Shown in pieces: positions 20,556-32,366 of a DNA stretch of 64,000 bases. Both the position numbers and the translations under genes were made by a program. Source of the stretch: Bradyrhizobium zhengyangense. GTDB lineage: Bacteria; Pseudomonadota; Alphaproteobacteria; Rhizobiales; Xanthobacteraceae. The first letter of the stretch is position 1; every line of letters begins with the position of its first letter. The notes beneath the pieces are model-generated. The model was not told the DNA's origin. It worked only from the letters and a program-made list of their open reading frames with translations, and did not search any database. The DNA lies in contig NZ_JAKLUA010000022.1 of assembly GCF_022012435.1 (NCBI RefSeq), positions 33,200-97,199 on the forward strand, read 5' to 3'.

Positions 20556-20578
20556 GGAGTTGCGCCCGTAGCTCCGGC

Positions 20579-23251
20579 CTACTTCGTTTTCCCCGCCAGC
20601 TTCTTGATCGCCGCCTTGATCGACGCGGCCGCATCATCATAGCCCTCCCACGCCTTCGATCGCGCCAAAAGGCCCGGCACAGTCCGCACCGTGTAGCGCT
20701 TCGGATCGAGATCGCCCTTCACCTGCGCCCAGGTCACCGGCATCGACACGGTCGCACCATCGCGCGCACGCGGCGACAGCGGCGCCACCGCGGTGGACAG
20801 ACGATCATTGCGTAGATAGTCCAGAAAGATCTTCCCGTTGCGCAGCTTCTTGGACATGTTGAGCAGGTAGCGCTCGGGATCGTCATCGGCCATCCGCCGG
20901 CAAACGCCTTGCGCGAAGGCTTTAGCTTCTTTCCAGCTCACTTTGTCGCGCGCGCCGTGGAGCAGCGGCACCACGACGTGGAGACCCTTACCGCCGGTGG
21001 TCTTGCAAAAGCTCTCCATGCCGACGTCGGCGAGCCGCTTCCTCATCTCCTTGGCCGCCTCGACGACATCGGCGAACTTCACATCCGGTGCCGGATCGAG
21101 GTCGAACACCAGGCGGCCCGGGGTATCATAGGCGTCAGGCGCGCAATTCCAGGGATGCAGTTCGACGCCGCCTATCTGCGCGACCGCAGCGAGCCCCTCG
21201 ACGCGGTCGATCTGCAAATAGGGCTTGCGATCGCCCGAGACCTTGGCGAGCTCGAGCAGGTTCGATGTGCCCTGCATGGCGTGGCGCTGAAAGAACTTCT
21301 CGCCGGAGATGCCGTCGGGTGCGCGCAGGATCGAGCAGGGACGGCCCTTCAGATGTTCGATCATCCAGGCGCCGACGGCCTCGAAATAGCGCGCGAGATC
21401 GAGCTTCGTCACGCCCTCACCGTCGCCGCCGTCAGGCCACAGCTCCTTGTCCGGCTTCGAGATGACGACGCCCATGACCTCGGCAGTGCCGGAGTCCTTT
21501 CGCTTGTCGGCCTTCGGCGCGGCGCGCTTCCGGGCCGAGGGTTTTGCCAGATTGGTATCCACGGGCGTCTCCGCCTCGACCTCCGCGGCCGGCTTATCCT
21601 GCCGCAGGCCCTTGAAGGCAGCCTGGCGGATATTGCCATCGGCCGTAAAGCCGGCGAACTCGATTTCGGCGACGAGCTCGGGCTTCAGCCAGTGCACGTC
21701 GCGAGTTTTCCTCGGCGCATTCTTGCCGCCGAAGGGACTTTCCTTGGCCTCCAGGGTCTTCAGCGACGGCATGATGCGCTTGACCTTGTCCGCACCAAAG
21801 CCGGTCCCGACCATTCCGACGAAGGCGAGATGATCGCCCCGATGCACGCCCGCCATCAGAGAGCGGAATTTTCCATTGGTGGTCTTGTAGCCGCCGATGA
21901 CGACCTCGTGCCCGGCGCGACATTTGGCCTTCGTCCAGCTCTCGGTGCGGCCCGAACGATATGGCGCGTCCAGCTTCTTCGACACCACGCCTTCAAGCTC
22001 GAGCTTGCAGGCCGATTGCAACACCGCCTCGCCGCCGCTCTCGAAATGCTCGACATAACGGATTTGGCTCGCCTTCGTCTTGCGCGTCTCCAGCAATTCC
22101 TTGAGGCGTTCCTTGCGCTCGCCGAGCGGCAGGCGGCGATAGTCGAGGCCCTCGGCGAAAAGCAGATCGAAGGCGAAGAAGATCAGCTCCTCGGTCTTGC
22201 CGTCCGACAGGGCGGCCTGCAGCGAGGAAAAGTTCGGCGCGCCATTGTGGTCGAGGGCGACGATCTCGCCGTCGATCAGCGCGTCGGGCAACCCGTTCGC
22301 CTCCTTGGCGATCGATGCGAACTTCTCGGTCCAGTCGAGGCCCTTGCGCGTCTTCAGCGTCGCCTCGCCGTCCTCGACGCGCAGCTGAACACGGTAGCCG
22401 TCGAACTTGATCTCGTGGCACCAGCCATCCGACGCCGGCGGCCGCTCTACCGGGGTACAGAGCTGCGGCTCCACGAAGTCAGGCATCTCCGAGGCCTTCT
22501 TGGCCGTCGTCGCAGTCGTCGCTTTCTTCTTCAACGTTTTGCCGCTCTTCAGCGCCGCGCGGGGCGCAGGCTTGACCGTGCGCCCTTTCGTCTCTTCGGC
22601 CCGGTTGGATTGCCAGACCGCATCGGCCTTGCCCTTGCTCTTCGCCAGCATGAACGGTTTTGGCGCGCGCCCCTTCCCGCCTGCGATCTGTTCCATCGCA
22701 CGGCCGGAGGCCACGGACTTGTCCTCCGCCAAAATATCCTCGTCCTCGCTGGCATAGTCGTCGCGGTGCTTGATCAGCAGCCAGTTGGTGCGCTTCTCGC
22801 CGCTGCGATTGCGCATGCGAACCAGCACCCAGCTGCCGTGCAGCTTGTCGCCATGCAGGGTGAATTTGAGGTCGCCCTTTTTGAAGCCGGCTTCGGGATC
22901 ATCGGATTCCCAGGTGCCGCGGTCCCACAGCATCACGGTGCCGCCGCCATACTGCCCCTCGGGGATCGTTCCTTCGAAATCGCCATAGTCGAGCGGATGG
23001 TCCTCGACTTCCACCGCCAGCCGCTTGTCCTGCGGATTGAGCGAGGGTCCTTTGGTTACCGCCCAGGACTTGAACACGCCGTCGAATTCGAGCCTAAGAT
23101 CGTAATGCAGCCGGGTCGCATCATGTTTCTGGATCACGAAGCGCCGTTGCTTTGAGGGCGCGACCGCTGCCTTGCCCGACGGTTCGGGCGTCTTTTCGAA
23201 GTCACGCTTCTTTCGATAGGTGGAGAGTTTTTGCAGCACGACCGGTCCCAC
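20579..23251 (-). CDS. ligD: ATP-dependent DNA ligase D (3'-phosphoesterase, ligase, polymerase)
   Basis: An 890-aa multidomain end-joining enzyme. The order is phosphoesterase (about 35-170: IQKHDATRLHYDLRLEFDG, LDYGDFEGTIPEGQYGGG), a basic Lys/Ala-rich linker (about 200-255), ATP-dependent ligase (about 260-570: EIKFDGYRVQLRV with the AMP-accepting Lys282, DGEIVALD), and primase-polymerase (about 610-890: SKPDKELWP, LVFDLDPAPD with the metal Asps, TTGGKGLHVVVPL). The start codon is GTG 23251 with AGAGGA very close; an in-frame GTG four codons later is an alternative. Divergent from ku with a 107-bp gap, the classical bacterial NHEJ pair. Confidence 0.95.
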   Translation of the reverse strand: MGPVVLQKLSTYRKKRDFEKTPEPSGKAAVAPSKQRRFVIQKHDATRLHYDLRLEFDGVFKSWAVTKGPSLNPQDKRLAVEVEDHPLDYGDFEGTIPEGQYGGGTVMLWDRGTWESDDPEAGFKKGDLKFTLHGDKLHGSWVLVRMRNRSGEKRTNWLLIKHRDDYASEDEDILAEDKSVASGRAMEQIAGGKGRAPKPFMLAKSKGKADAVWQSNRAEETKGRTVKPAPRAALKSGKTLKKKATTATTAKKASEMPDFVEPQLCTPVERPPASDGWCHEIKFDGYRVQLRVEDGEATLKTRKGLDWTEKFASIAKEANGLPDALIDGEIVALDHNGAPNFSSLQAALSDGKTEELIFFAFDLLFAEGLDYRRLPLGERKERLKELLETRKTKASQIRYVEHFESGGEAVLQSACKLELEGVVSKKLDAPYRSGRTESWTKAKCRAGHEVVIGGYKTTNGKFRSLMAGVHRGDHLAFVGMVGTGFGADKVKRIMPSLKTLEAKESPFGGKNAPRKTRDVHWLKPELVAEIEFAGFTADGNIRQAAFKGLRQDKPAAEVEAETPVDTNLAKPSARKRAAPKADKRKDSGTAEVMGVVISKPDKELWPDGGDGEGVTKLDLARYFEAVGAWMIEHLKGRPCSILRAPDGISGEKFFQRHAMQGTSNLLELAKVSGDRKPYLQIDRVEGLAAVAQIGGVELHPWNCAPDAYDTPGRLVFDLDPAPDVKFADVVEAAKEMRKRLADVGMESFCKTTGGKGLHVVVPLLHGARDKVSWKEAKAFAQGVCRRMADDDPERYLLNMSKKLRNGKIFLDYLRNDRLSTAVAPLSPRARDGATVSMPVTWAQVKGDLDPKRYTVRTVPGLLARSKAWEGYDDAAASIKAAIKKLAGKTK

Positions 23252-23357
23252 ATCCTCTAATCGCGTTGAAGCCTATCACGGCAAAAGTCCCACCCGGAAC
23301 CAAAACCCTGGCGGGTGGTTGGAGTTCCAAAACGCGTTGAAATCACTGGAGAATGGA

Positions 23358-24242
23358 ATGGCCCCGCGCGCTTATTGGAAAGGAACGTTGAAACTCTCGC
23401 TGGTCAGTTGCCCGGTCGTGCTCTATCCGGCGACCACGGCCGCCGAGAAGACACGGTTTCACATGATCAACCGCGAGACCGGCAACCGGCTCAAGCAGCA
23501 GATGGTGGATGCCAAGACCGGCGACGTCGTCGAGAGCGACCAGAAAGGCCGCGGCTACGAGCTCTCCAAGGGCAAATATGTCGAGATCGAGCCGGAGGAG
23601 CTCGAGGCCGTCCAGATCGAGAGCAACCACACCATCGACATCGAGAGCTTCGTGCCGAGCGAGGAGATCGATCAGCGCTATCTCAACCACCCCTATTACA
23701 TTGCGCCCGAAGGCAAGGCTGCGATCGACGCCTTTGCCGTGATCCGCGACGCCATGAAGGACCAGGATCGCGTGGCGCTCGCCAAGATCGTGCTGACCAA
23801 TCGCGAGCACATCATCGCGATCGAGCCGCTCGGCAAGGGCCTGCTCGGCACCACGCTGCGCTTTCCTTACGAGCTGCGCGACGAGGACGCGTTTTTCGAC
23901 GACATCAAGAGCCCGAAGATCACCAAGGACATGGTCGAGCTCGCCGGCCACATCCTGCACACCAAGGCCGCCCATTTCGACCCGAGCAAATTCAAGGACG
24001 AATACGAGACTGCGCTGAAGGCGCTGGTGAAGCGCAAGGCGAGCGGCAAGAAGATTGAGCTACCGGAGCCCGAGGAGCGGCCGAGCAATGTTGTCAGCCT
24101 GATGGATGCGCTGAAGCAGAGCTTGAAGGGGCGCGGCGGGAAGAAAACCGCGGCGAAGTCGCATGCGCGACGGGCGACGGGGCGGCGGCACGCTGCCAAG
24201 AAGACGCACCGATCCACAGCGCGGCAGAGGAAGGCGGGTTGA
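23358..24242 (+). CDS. ku: Ku-family DNA end-binding protein
   Basis: A 294-aa bacterial Ku homodimer subunit. The Ku core spans about residues 1-250, starting MAPRAYWKGTLKLSLVSCPVVLYPAT and including RFHMINRETGNRLKQQMVD, IDIESFVPSEEID and HPYYIAPEG. The tail (from about residue 255) is very basic (GRGGKKTAAKSHARRATGRR), probably binding DNA and recruiting LigD. ATG 23358 has GGAG at 23347-23350; longer frames start inside the promoter gap. It encircles double-strand ends and recruits the divergent LigD for non-homologous end joining, useful after desiccation damage. Confidence 0.95.
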   Translation: MAPRAYWKGTLKLSLVSCPVVLYPATTAAEKTRFHMINRETGNRLKQQMVDAKTGDVVESDQKGRGYELSKGKYVEIEPEELEAVQIESNHTIDIESFVPSEEIDQRYLNHPYYIAPEGKAAIDAFAVIRDAMKDQDRVALAKIVLTNREHIIAIEPLGKGLLGTTLRFPYELRDEDAFFDDIKSPKITKDMVELAGHILHTKAAHFDPSKFKDEYETALKALVKRKASGKKIELPEPEERPSNVVSLMDALKQSLKGRGGKKTAAKSHARRATGRRHAAKKTHRSTARQRKAG

Positions 24243-24249
24243 TTTGCTC

Positions 24250-24329
24250 CGTCATTGTGAGCGCAGCGAAGCAATCCAGGATCGTTCCGCGGAGGGACTC
24301 TGGATTGCTTCGCTGCGCTCGCAATGACG
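24250..24329. repeat. Palindromic repeat, GCGAAGCAATCCAG family, copy 1
   Basis: Two 30-base arms, 24250-24279 (CGTCATTGTGAGCGCAGCGA...) and 24300-24329, are reverse complements with one mismatch, around a 20-base loop. It lies between the converging ku and kdpE 3' ends and could act as a bidirectional terminator. A second member is at 28437-28523. Confidence 0.85.
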
Positions 24330-24361
24330 ATATGGAAGCAGAATCGCGTCCCAACAGGAAG

Positions 24362-25051
24362 TCAATCCCCCGCCTTCAGCCGGTACCCGATCCCCGTCTC
24401 CGTCAGCACATATTGCGGGCGCTCCGGATCGGCTTCGATCTTCTGGCGGAGCTGGCGGACATAGACGCGCAGATATTGCGCGTCGGTCAGCTCGTCCCAG
24501 AGCTCCTTGAGCAGGAATCTGTGGGTCAGCACCTTGCCGGCATGCTGGACCAGCACGCGCAGGAGATCGTATTCCTTCGGCGATAGCTTGATTTCGCGCT
24601 CGCCGAGCTTGACGATGCGGCGGACGAGATCGACCGAGAGATCACCAGTGCGAAACACCGGACGCTCACCCTGCACCTGCAACTGATGCCGTAGTGCGGC
24701 GCGCAGGCGCGCCAGGAGCTCGTCCATGCCGAACGGCTTGGTCAGATAATCATCGGCGCCGAGATCGAGCGCCTGCACCTTGCCGGCCTCGTCGCCGCGG
24801 CTCGACAGCACCACGATCGGCACGCTCTCGTTGCGGGCGCGGATGGTGCGCAGCAGCTCATGGCCCTGGATGTCGGGCAGGCCGAGATCGAGAATGATCA
24901 GCGCGGGCTCTTCGCTGAGCTTCTCCAGCGCGACCTTGCCGTTCGACGCCTCCAGGATCTCGTAACCCTGCGTCGACAGCCCCATCCGCAACAGCTTGCG
25001 GATCGGCGGCTCGTCGTCGATCACCAAAACCTTGATCGGGGCAGCACTCAT
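24362..25051 (-). CDS. kdpE: KdpE response regulator
   Basis: A 229-aa OmpR/PhoB-family regulator. The receiver domain (about 5-120) has VLVIDDEPPIRK (acid pocket), LIILDLGLPD (phospho-acceptor Asp) and DYLTKPFGMDELLARLRA (Lys switch). The winged-helix domain (about 130-227) has LSPKEYDLLRVLVQHAGKVLTHRFLL and YVRQLRQKIE. It activates kdp transcription when phosphorylated by KdpD under K+ limitation or osmotic upshift. Its ATG overlaps the kdpD stop (ATGA). Members of this family bind direct repeats spaced 11 bp apart, relevant to the shared promoter elements seen at 32.8-35.0 kb. Confidence 0.95.
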   Translation of the reverse strand: MSAAPIKVLVIDDEPPIRKLLRMGLSTQGYEILEASNGKVALEKLSEEPALIILDLGLPDIQGHELLRTIRARNESVPIVVLSSRGDEAGKVQALDLGADDYLTKPFGMDELLARLRAALRHQLQVQGERPVFRTGDLSVDLVRRIVKLGEREIKLSPKEYDLLRVLVQHAGKVLTHRFLLKELWDELTDAQYLRVYVRQLRQKIEADPERPQYVLTETGIGYRLKAGD

Positions 25052-27771
25052 GCGGCGGTATCCAATGCTTTGGTCTGCGCCGGAACCGGCAGACGAATGG
25101 TGAGGATGGCGCCGCTGCGGTCGCTGCGATTGGCAGCCGAGATCGTGCCGCGCATGGCTTCGACGAAACCGCGGGAGATGGCAAGCCCGAGCCCGGTGCC
25201 GGGACGCACGTGGTCGCCTTTCTGCACGCGATAGAACTTGTCGAACACGCTTTCGAGCTCAATGGGCGGAATGCCGGCACCCTCGTCCACGATATCAAGC
25301 ACCACCTGGTCGCCCTCGCGCCGGCTCTTGATCGCAATGGTGGTCTCAGCCGGTGAATATTTTGCCGCATTGTCGAGCAGGTTGAACAGCACCTGCTCGA
25401 ACAACACCGCGTCGAGCTCGAGCATCGGCAGATCGGCAGCCAGGATCAGCTCCACCTTGTGAGCTGTCAGGATCTTCGAGGCCCTCCGCAGTGCGCTGCC
25501 GACGATCTCGCCGAGATCGTGCAGCGCCGTATTGGGCACGATGGCGCCGGATTCGAGCTTGGTCATGTCGAGCAGATTGGCAATGAAGCGGTTGAGCCGC
25601 TCGGACTCGTCGATCACGGTCGCCAGCAGGTCGCGCTTCTCGGTGTCGGACAGCGCGCCGGCGAGATCGCGCATGGTCGAGGCTGCGCCCAGCACGGACG
25701 CGAGCGGCGTTTTCAGATCGTGGGAAATCGAGGTCAGCAAAGCCGAGCGAAGTCGTTCGGACTCGACGGTGCGCTTGACCCGGTCCATGTCCTCGACCAG
25801 CAGCACGCGCTCGATCGCGAGCGCGCCCTGGTCGACCAGCGCGTCCAGCAGCCGGCGCTGGTCCGGCGTCAGCAGCGGGCCGTTGCGATCATTGTCGATG
25901 CCGATCACGCCGATCGGACCGCGCCCAGTGCGCATCGGCAGGAACAGCCGCTTGGCGCCCGGCAACGTATCCGAGCCACGGCCGGCGGGGCGGTCATTGC
26001 TCCAGGCCCAGTTGGCGGCGGCAAGATCGGCCTGGTCGAGCTGGTCCTCGGGCGGATAGCCTGATTTCACCGTCAACAGGCCATCCTCCGGCAGCAGCAG
26101 CACCACGCGAACTTTCAGCATTAGCGCGATCTGATAGGCCGAGGCCCACAGCACGTCATCGAGCGTGGCCGTGCCGGCGAGCTTGCGGCTGAAGGCGTAA
26201 AGCTGCTCAGTGGTCCTGATGCGGCCGATCGCGGTGTCGGCCTGCGTGCGCACGCGCGCCGCCACATTGGACACCAGGATCGCGATCAGCATGAAGAAAA
26301 AGAACGCCGCGACATTGGTCGGATCGGTGATGGTGAAGGTGTAGACCGGCGGCAGGAAGAAGAAATTATAGGCCAATGAGGCTGCGATGCTCGCAAGCAG
26401 CGACGGCCACAAGCCGTAGCGCACCGCGACCGCGACCACCGCGGTGAGCAGCACGAGGTCAACATTCTCGATGCCGAACCGCGGTTGAAGCAGCTCCGCG
26501 GCGCCGAGGCCGACCAGCACGACACCGAGCGATTTGAGATAGGGCAGCGGATTGAACGGTTCGGTCCGCGCGGCGGTCTGCACGGCCGTCTTCGGCGCCG
26601 CCTCGTCCAACAGCTCGTCGCCGGGGATGACATGAACGCTGATATTGCCGGCACGGCGCACCAGATCGTGCACGACAGAGCCGCGCGCCATCTCGAACCA
26701 GCGCGAGCGGGTCGACTTGCCGATCACGATCTGGGTGACGTTGTTGCCTTGCGCGAAATTGATGACGTCGTCGGCGATGCGGCGGCCGACCGCGGGAATC
26801 GTCAGCGCCTCGCCGCCCAGCGATTCCGCAAGCCGCAGCGTGTCCGCCAGCCGGTCACGCTCCTGGTCCGAGAGCTGGAGCGAGCGTCGCGTCTCGATCG
26901 AGATCGCGGTGAATTGCGCATGCAACCGATCGGCCAGCCGCTTGGTATAACGCACGAGCCCGGCCGCGCGCGGATCCTCGCTGACGCAGACGAGGATGCG
27001 CTCGCCCGCGGCCCACGGGCCTGCGATGGCGTTCGCCTGCATGTGATTGAGCAGCTGCTCGTCGACGCGCTCTGCCGTGCGCCGCAGCGCCAGTTCGCGC
27101 AGCGCAGTCAGATTGCCCGGCGAAAAGTAATGCTCCAGCGCCCGCTCGGCCTGCTTGGGAACGTAGACCTTGCCTTCACGCAGGCGCTGGATCAGGTCGT
27201 CGGGCGTGAGGTCGATCAGCTCGATCGCATCGGCGCGGTCGAAGATCGAATCCGGCACGGTCTCGCGGACCCGGACATGGGTGATCTGGGCGACGACGTC
27301 GTTCAGGCTCTCGATATGCTGGATGTTGACGGCGGTATAGACGTCGATGCCGTGGGAGAGCAGCTCCTCGACGTCGAGATAGCGCTTGGGATGACGGCTG
27401 CCGGGGGCATTGGTGTGCGCGAGTTCGTCGACCAATGCGATCTTCGGCCGCCGCGCGATCACGGCATCAAGGTCCATCTCCTCGACGATCTGGCCGCGAT
27501 AGTCGAGCCGCTTGCGCGGGACGACCTCCAGTCCCCGCACCAGCGCCTCGGTCTCGGCGCGGCCATGGGTCTCGACGAAGCCGACCACGACGTCGATGCC
27601 GGCCTTGCGCCGGGCATGGGCGCTCTGCAGCATCTCGTAGGTCTTGCCGACGCCGGGCGCGGCGCCGACGAATATCTTCAGCTTGCCGCTCGCGCTCTCC
27701 TCCCGGCGCGCGGCTTCCAGCAGCGCCTCGGGCGATGGACGTTGTTCGGGATCGCGGCGCTGCTGAACCAT
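25048..27771 (-). CDS. kdpD: KdpD sensor histidine kinase
   Basis: A 907-aa inner-membrane kinase for K+ and turgor. Order: KdpD N-terminal domain with Walker A GAAPGVGKTYEMLQ (about 32-45) and LVDELAHTN, a universal-stress-protein domain (about 255-375), four closely spaced transmembrane helices (about 400-500), a GAF-like region, then HisKA with the phospho-acceptor His in SISHDLKTPLASVLGA and an HATPase_c domain (LLDNAAKYSP, GTGLGLAISRGFVEAM). It starts 39 bp after the kdpC stop and overlaps kdpE, so sensor and regulator belong to the kdp operon, as in E. coli. Confidence 0.95.
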   Translation of the reverse strand: MVQQRRDPEQRPSPEALLEAARREESASGKLKIFVGAAPGVGKTYEMLQSAHARRKAGIDVVVGFVETHGRAETEALVRGLEVVPRKRLDYRGQIVEEMDLDAVIARRPKIALVDELAHTNAPGSRHPKRYLDVEELLSHGIDVYTAVNIQHIESLNDVVAQITHVRVRETVPDSIFDRADAIELIDLTPDDLIQRLREGKVYVPKQAERALEHYFSPGNLTALRELALRRTAERVDEQLLNHMQANAIAGPWAAGERILVCVSEDPRAAGLVRYTKRLADRLHAQFTAISIETRRSLQLSDQERDRLADTLRLAESLGGEALTIPAVGRRIADDVINFAQGNNVTQIVIGKSTRSRWFEMARGSVVHDLVRRAGNISVHVIPGDELLDEAAPKTAVQTAARTEPFNPLPYLKSLGVVLVGLGAAELLQPRFGIENVDLVLLTAVVAVAVRYGLWPSLLASIAASLAYNFFFLPPVYTFTITDPTNVAAFFFFMLIAILVSNVAARVRTQADTAIGRIRTTEQLYAFSRKLAGTATLDDVLWASAYQIALMLKVRVVLLLPEDGLLTVKSGYPPEDQLDQADLAAANWAWSNDRPAGRGSDTLPGAKRLFLPMRTGRGPIGVIGIDNDRNGPLLTPDQRRLLDALVDQGALAIERVLLVEDMDRVKRTVESERLRSALLTSISHDLKTPLASVLGAASTMRDLAGALSDTEKRDLLATVIDESERLNRFIANLLDMTKLESGAIVPNTALHDLGEIVGSALRRASKILTAHKVELILAADLPMLELDAVLFEQVLFNLLDNAAKYSPAETTIAIKSRREGDQVVLDIVDEGAGIPPIELESVFDKFYRVQKGDHVRPGTGLGLAISRGFVEAMRGTISAANRSDRSGAILTIRLPVPAQTKALDTAA

Positions 27772-27810
27772 CAGGCCAATATAATCATCCTGATATTGCC
27801 GGCCTAGACG

Positions 27811-28416
27811 CTACTTCGCGGACGCACGATCCAGCGCGAGATTCAGCGCCAGAACGTTAACCCTGGGTTCGCCGAGCAGGCCGAGCCAACGGCCCTCGGT
27901 GTTGGCGGCGACGAGTGTCTTAAGCGACTCTTCCGGAATATTGCGCGCCTTTGCCACCCGCGGCACCTGGAATTGCGCGGCCTCAGGCGAAATGTCGGGG
28001 TCGAGACCGCTCGCCGAGGTCGTGACCAGATCGACCGGAACGGGGGCATTCGGGTTCTCGGCCTTAAGCTTGTCCACATCCTCCTTCAGCCGGTCGGCCA
28101 GCGCCTTGCTGGTCGGGCCGAGATTGGAGCCGCCGGAATTGGCCGCGTTGTAGGGCGCGGACACTGTCTTGGTCGAATCATTGGGGTCCGGCGCCAGCGT
28201 CGCCGAGGGGCGGCCGTGGAAATATTTGTCGTCCTTGAACTCCTGCCCGATCAGGGCGGAGCCGATCACCTTGCCGTCCTTCTCGATCAGGCTGCCTTGC
28301 GCCTTGGCGGGGAAGATCGCGCCGGCGATGCCGGTCATGGCGAGCGGATAGGCCAGGCCTGTGATGGCGGTGAGCACCAGCAGAAGGACGATGGCGGGGC
28401 GGATTTCTCTGAGCAT
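27811..28416 (-). CDS. kdpC: KdpC subunit of the K+-transporting ATPase
   Basis: A 201-aa protein with one N-terminal membrane helix (IRPAIVLLLVLTAITGLAYPLAMTG) and a periplasmic domain with GSALIGQEF, YFHGRPSA and VTTSASGLDPDISPEAA, typical of KdpC. It stabilises the KdpFABC complex and aids ATP use. ATG 28416 is chosen since it gives the usual N terminus MLREIRPA; the longer frame to 28491 runs into the palindromic repeat upstream. The 110-bp gap to kdpB is filled by that repeat, unlike the tight kdpBC spacing usual for this operon. Confidence 0.95.
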   Translation of the reverse strand: MLREIRPAIVLLLVLTAITGLAYPLAMTGIAGAIFPAKAQGSLIEKDGKVIGSALIGQEFKDDKYFHGRPSATLAPDPNDSTKTVSAPYNAANSGGSNLGPTSKALADRLKEDVDKLKAENPNAPVPVDLVTTSASGLDPDISPEAAQFQVPRVAKARNIPEESLKTLVAANTEGRWLGLLGEPRVNVLALNLALDRASAK

Positions 28417-28436
28417 GTATTTTCTCCAGTTTCTCT

Positions 28437-28523
28437 CGTCACGCGAGGAGCGAAGCGACGAAGCAATCCAGGCTGTCAACCGCGGAGACATTTCTGGATT
28501 GCTTCACTTCGCTCGCAATGACG
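28437..28523. repeat. Palindromic repeat, GCGAAGCAATCCAG family, copy 2, inside the kdp operon
   Basis: The left arm from 28437 contains GAGCGAAG and CGAAGCAATCCAG; the right arm is CTGGATTGCTTCACTTCGCTCG...ATGACG, ending 28523. Arms are less perfect than in copy 1 at 24250-24329 but clearly the same family. It fills the gap between kdpB (stop at 28527) and kdpC (start at 28416). Confidence 0.8.
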
Positions 28524-28526
28524 AAC

Positions 28527-30641
<2,115 letters not shown>

Positions 30642-30658
30642 GGAGGTCACTCCGGAAA

Positions 30659-32362
30659 TCAGAAGAGGTTGCCGGCGTTCATCGCGAGATGCTCGACGAT
30701 CGGGCCGAGCGCGAGCGCCGGGAAGAAGGTCAGGCCGCCCATGATGAGAATCACGCCGACGACGAGGCCGACGAACAGCCCGCCCGTAGTCGGGAACGTG
30801 CCCATGGACGGCGGGATCGATTTCTTCCCTGCAAGCGAGCCCGCGATCGCCATCGCCGGCACGATCATGAAGAAGCGGCCGACGAACATCGCGCAGCCCA
30901 GCGTGAGGTTGTAGAAGAAGGTGTTGCCGGTGAGGCCCGCAAAGGCCGAGCCGTTGTTGCCGGTTCCCGAGGTGTAAGCGTAGAGCACCTCGGTGAAGCC
31001 GTGCGGGCCGGCGTTCGCCATCGAGGCGACCGCCGCCGGATAGACCACGCCGACGGCGGTCCAGCCAAGGATCATCAGCGGCAGCACCAGGATGGCCAGC
31101 ATCGCCATCTTGACCTCGCGCGCCTCGATCTTCTTGCCGACATATTCGGGCGTGCGGCCGACCATCAGGCCGGCGACGAAGATCGCCAGAATGACGAAAA
31201 GGAGCATGCCGTACATGCCGGCGCCGACGCCGCCGACGATGATTTCGCCGAGCTCGATGTTGATCAGCGGGATCATGCCGCCGAGCGCGGTAAAACTGTC
31301 ATGCATGGCGTTGACCGCGCCGCAGGAGGCGGCGGTGGTGATCACGGCGAACAGCGAGGACGCGACGATGCCGAAGCGGACTTCCTTGCCCTCCATGTTG
31401 CCGCCGGTGAGGCCGAGCGCCTGCAGCGTCGAGGTGCCGCTTGCTTCCGCCCAATAGGTGACGGTGACGCCGGCGATGAACAGCACGCCCATCACGGCGA
31501 GGATGGCCCAGCCCTGGCGCTGGTTGCCAACCATGCGGCCGAACACGTTGGTCAGCGCAGCGCCCAGCGCGAAGATCGACAGCATCTGCACGAAGTTCGA
31601 CAGCGCGGTCGGGTTCTCGAACGGGTGTGCTGCATTGGCATTGAAGAAGCCGCCGCCATTGGTGCCCAGCATCTTGATCGCGACCTGCGATGCCACCGGG
31701 CCGACCGCGATGGTCTGCTTGGCGCCTTCAAGCGTTGTCGCATCGACATAGTCGCCGAGCGTCTGCGGCATGCCCTGCGAGACCAGGAACAGCGTGTAGA
31801 CGACGCAGATCGGCAGCAGCACGTAGAGCGTACAGCGGGTGACGTCGACCCAGAAATTTCCGACCGTGCGCATCGAGGCACGCGAGAAACCACGGATCAG
31901 CGCCACGGCAAGCGCGATGCCGGTCGCGGCCGACAGGAAGTTCTGATGGGTCAGGCCCACCATCTGCACGAGATAAGAGATCGTGCTTTCGCCCCCATAG
32001 TTCTGCCAGTTGGTGTTGGTGATGAAGGAGATCGCGGTGTTGAAGGAGAGATCCTCGGCCACGGCGACCTGCCCGGCCGGGTTGAAGGGCAGCACAGCCT
32101 GCAAGCGCATTACGCCGTAGATGATGAGGAAGCCGCCGACGTGGAACAGCAGCATGGCGACCGTGTAGGTCAACCAATGCTGCTCGCGCTTCTCGTCGAC
32201 GCCCGAAATCCAGTAGATGCCGGCCTCGATCGGACGCAACACCGGCGAGAGAAACGTCTTCTCGCCATTGAACACGCGCGTCATGTAATAGCCGAGCGGC
32301 TTGGTCAGCGCGACGATGACAACGCAGAACAGAACGATCTGGAGCCAACCGATCACAGTCAT
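30659..32362 (-). CDS. kdpA: KdpA K+-binding and translocating subunit
   Basis: A 567-aa, about ten-helix membrane protein of the K+ transporter superfamily. The four selectivity-filter loops can be seen as TNTNWQNYGGEST, LGTNGGGFFNANAAHPFENPT, CGAVNAMHDSFTALGG and TSGTGNNGSAFAGL. It carries K+ across the inner membrane using energy from KdpB. The ATG at 32362 follows the stop of a possible small hydrophobic ORF by four bases. AAGGG near 32371-32375 serves as the ribosome site. Confidence 0.96.
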   Translation of the reverse strand: MTVIGWLQIVLFCVVIVALTKPLGYYMTRVFNGEKTFLSPVLRPIEAGIYWISGVDEKREQHWLTYTVAMLLFHVGGFLIIYGVMRLQAVLPFNPAGQVAVAEDLSFNTAISFITNTNWQNYGGESTISYLVQMVGLTHQNFLSAATGIALAVALIRGFSRASMRTVGNFWVDVTRCTLYVLLPICVVYTLFLVSQGMPQTLGDYVDATTLEGAKQTIAVGPVASQVAIKMLGTNGGGFFNANAAHPFENPTALSNFVQMLSIFALGAALTNVFGRMVGNQRQGWAILAVMGVLFIAGVTVTYWAEASGTSTLQALGLTGGNMEGKEVRFGIVASSLFAVITTAASCGAVNAMHDSFTALGGMIPLINIELGEIIVGGVGAGMYGMLLFVILAIFVAGLMVGRTPEYVGKKIEAREVKMAMLAILVLPLMILGWTAVGVVYPAAVASMANAGPHGFTEVLYAYTSGTGNNGSAFAGLTGNTFFYNLTLGCAMFVGRFFMIVPAMAIAGSLAGKKSIPPSMGTFPTTGGLFVGLVVGVILIMGGLTFFPALALGPIVEHLAMNAGNLF

Positions 32363-32366
32363 GGCA

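Noticed and set aside
20909..23155. 748-aa plus-strand open frame
   Set aside because: Antisense of ligD, whose three domains are intact.
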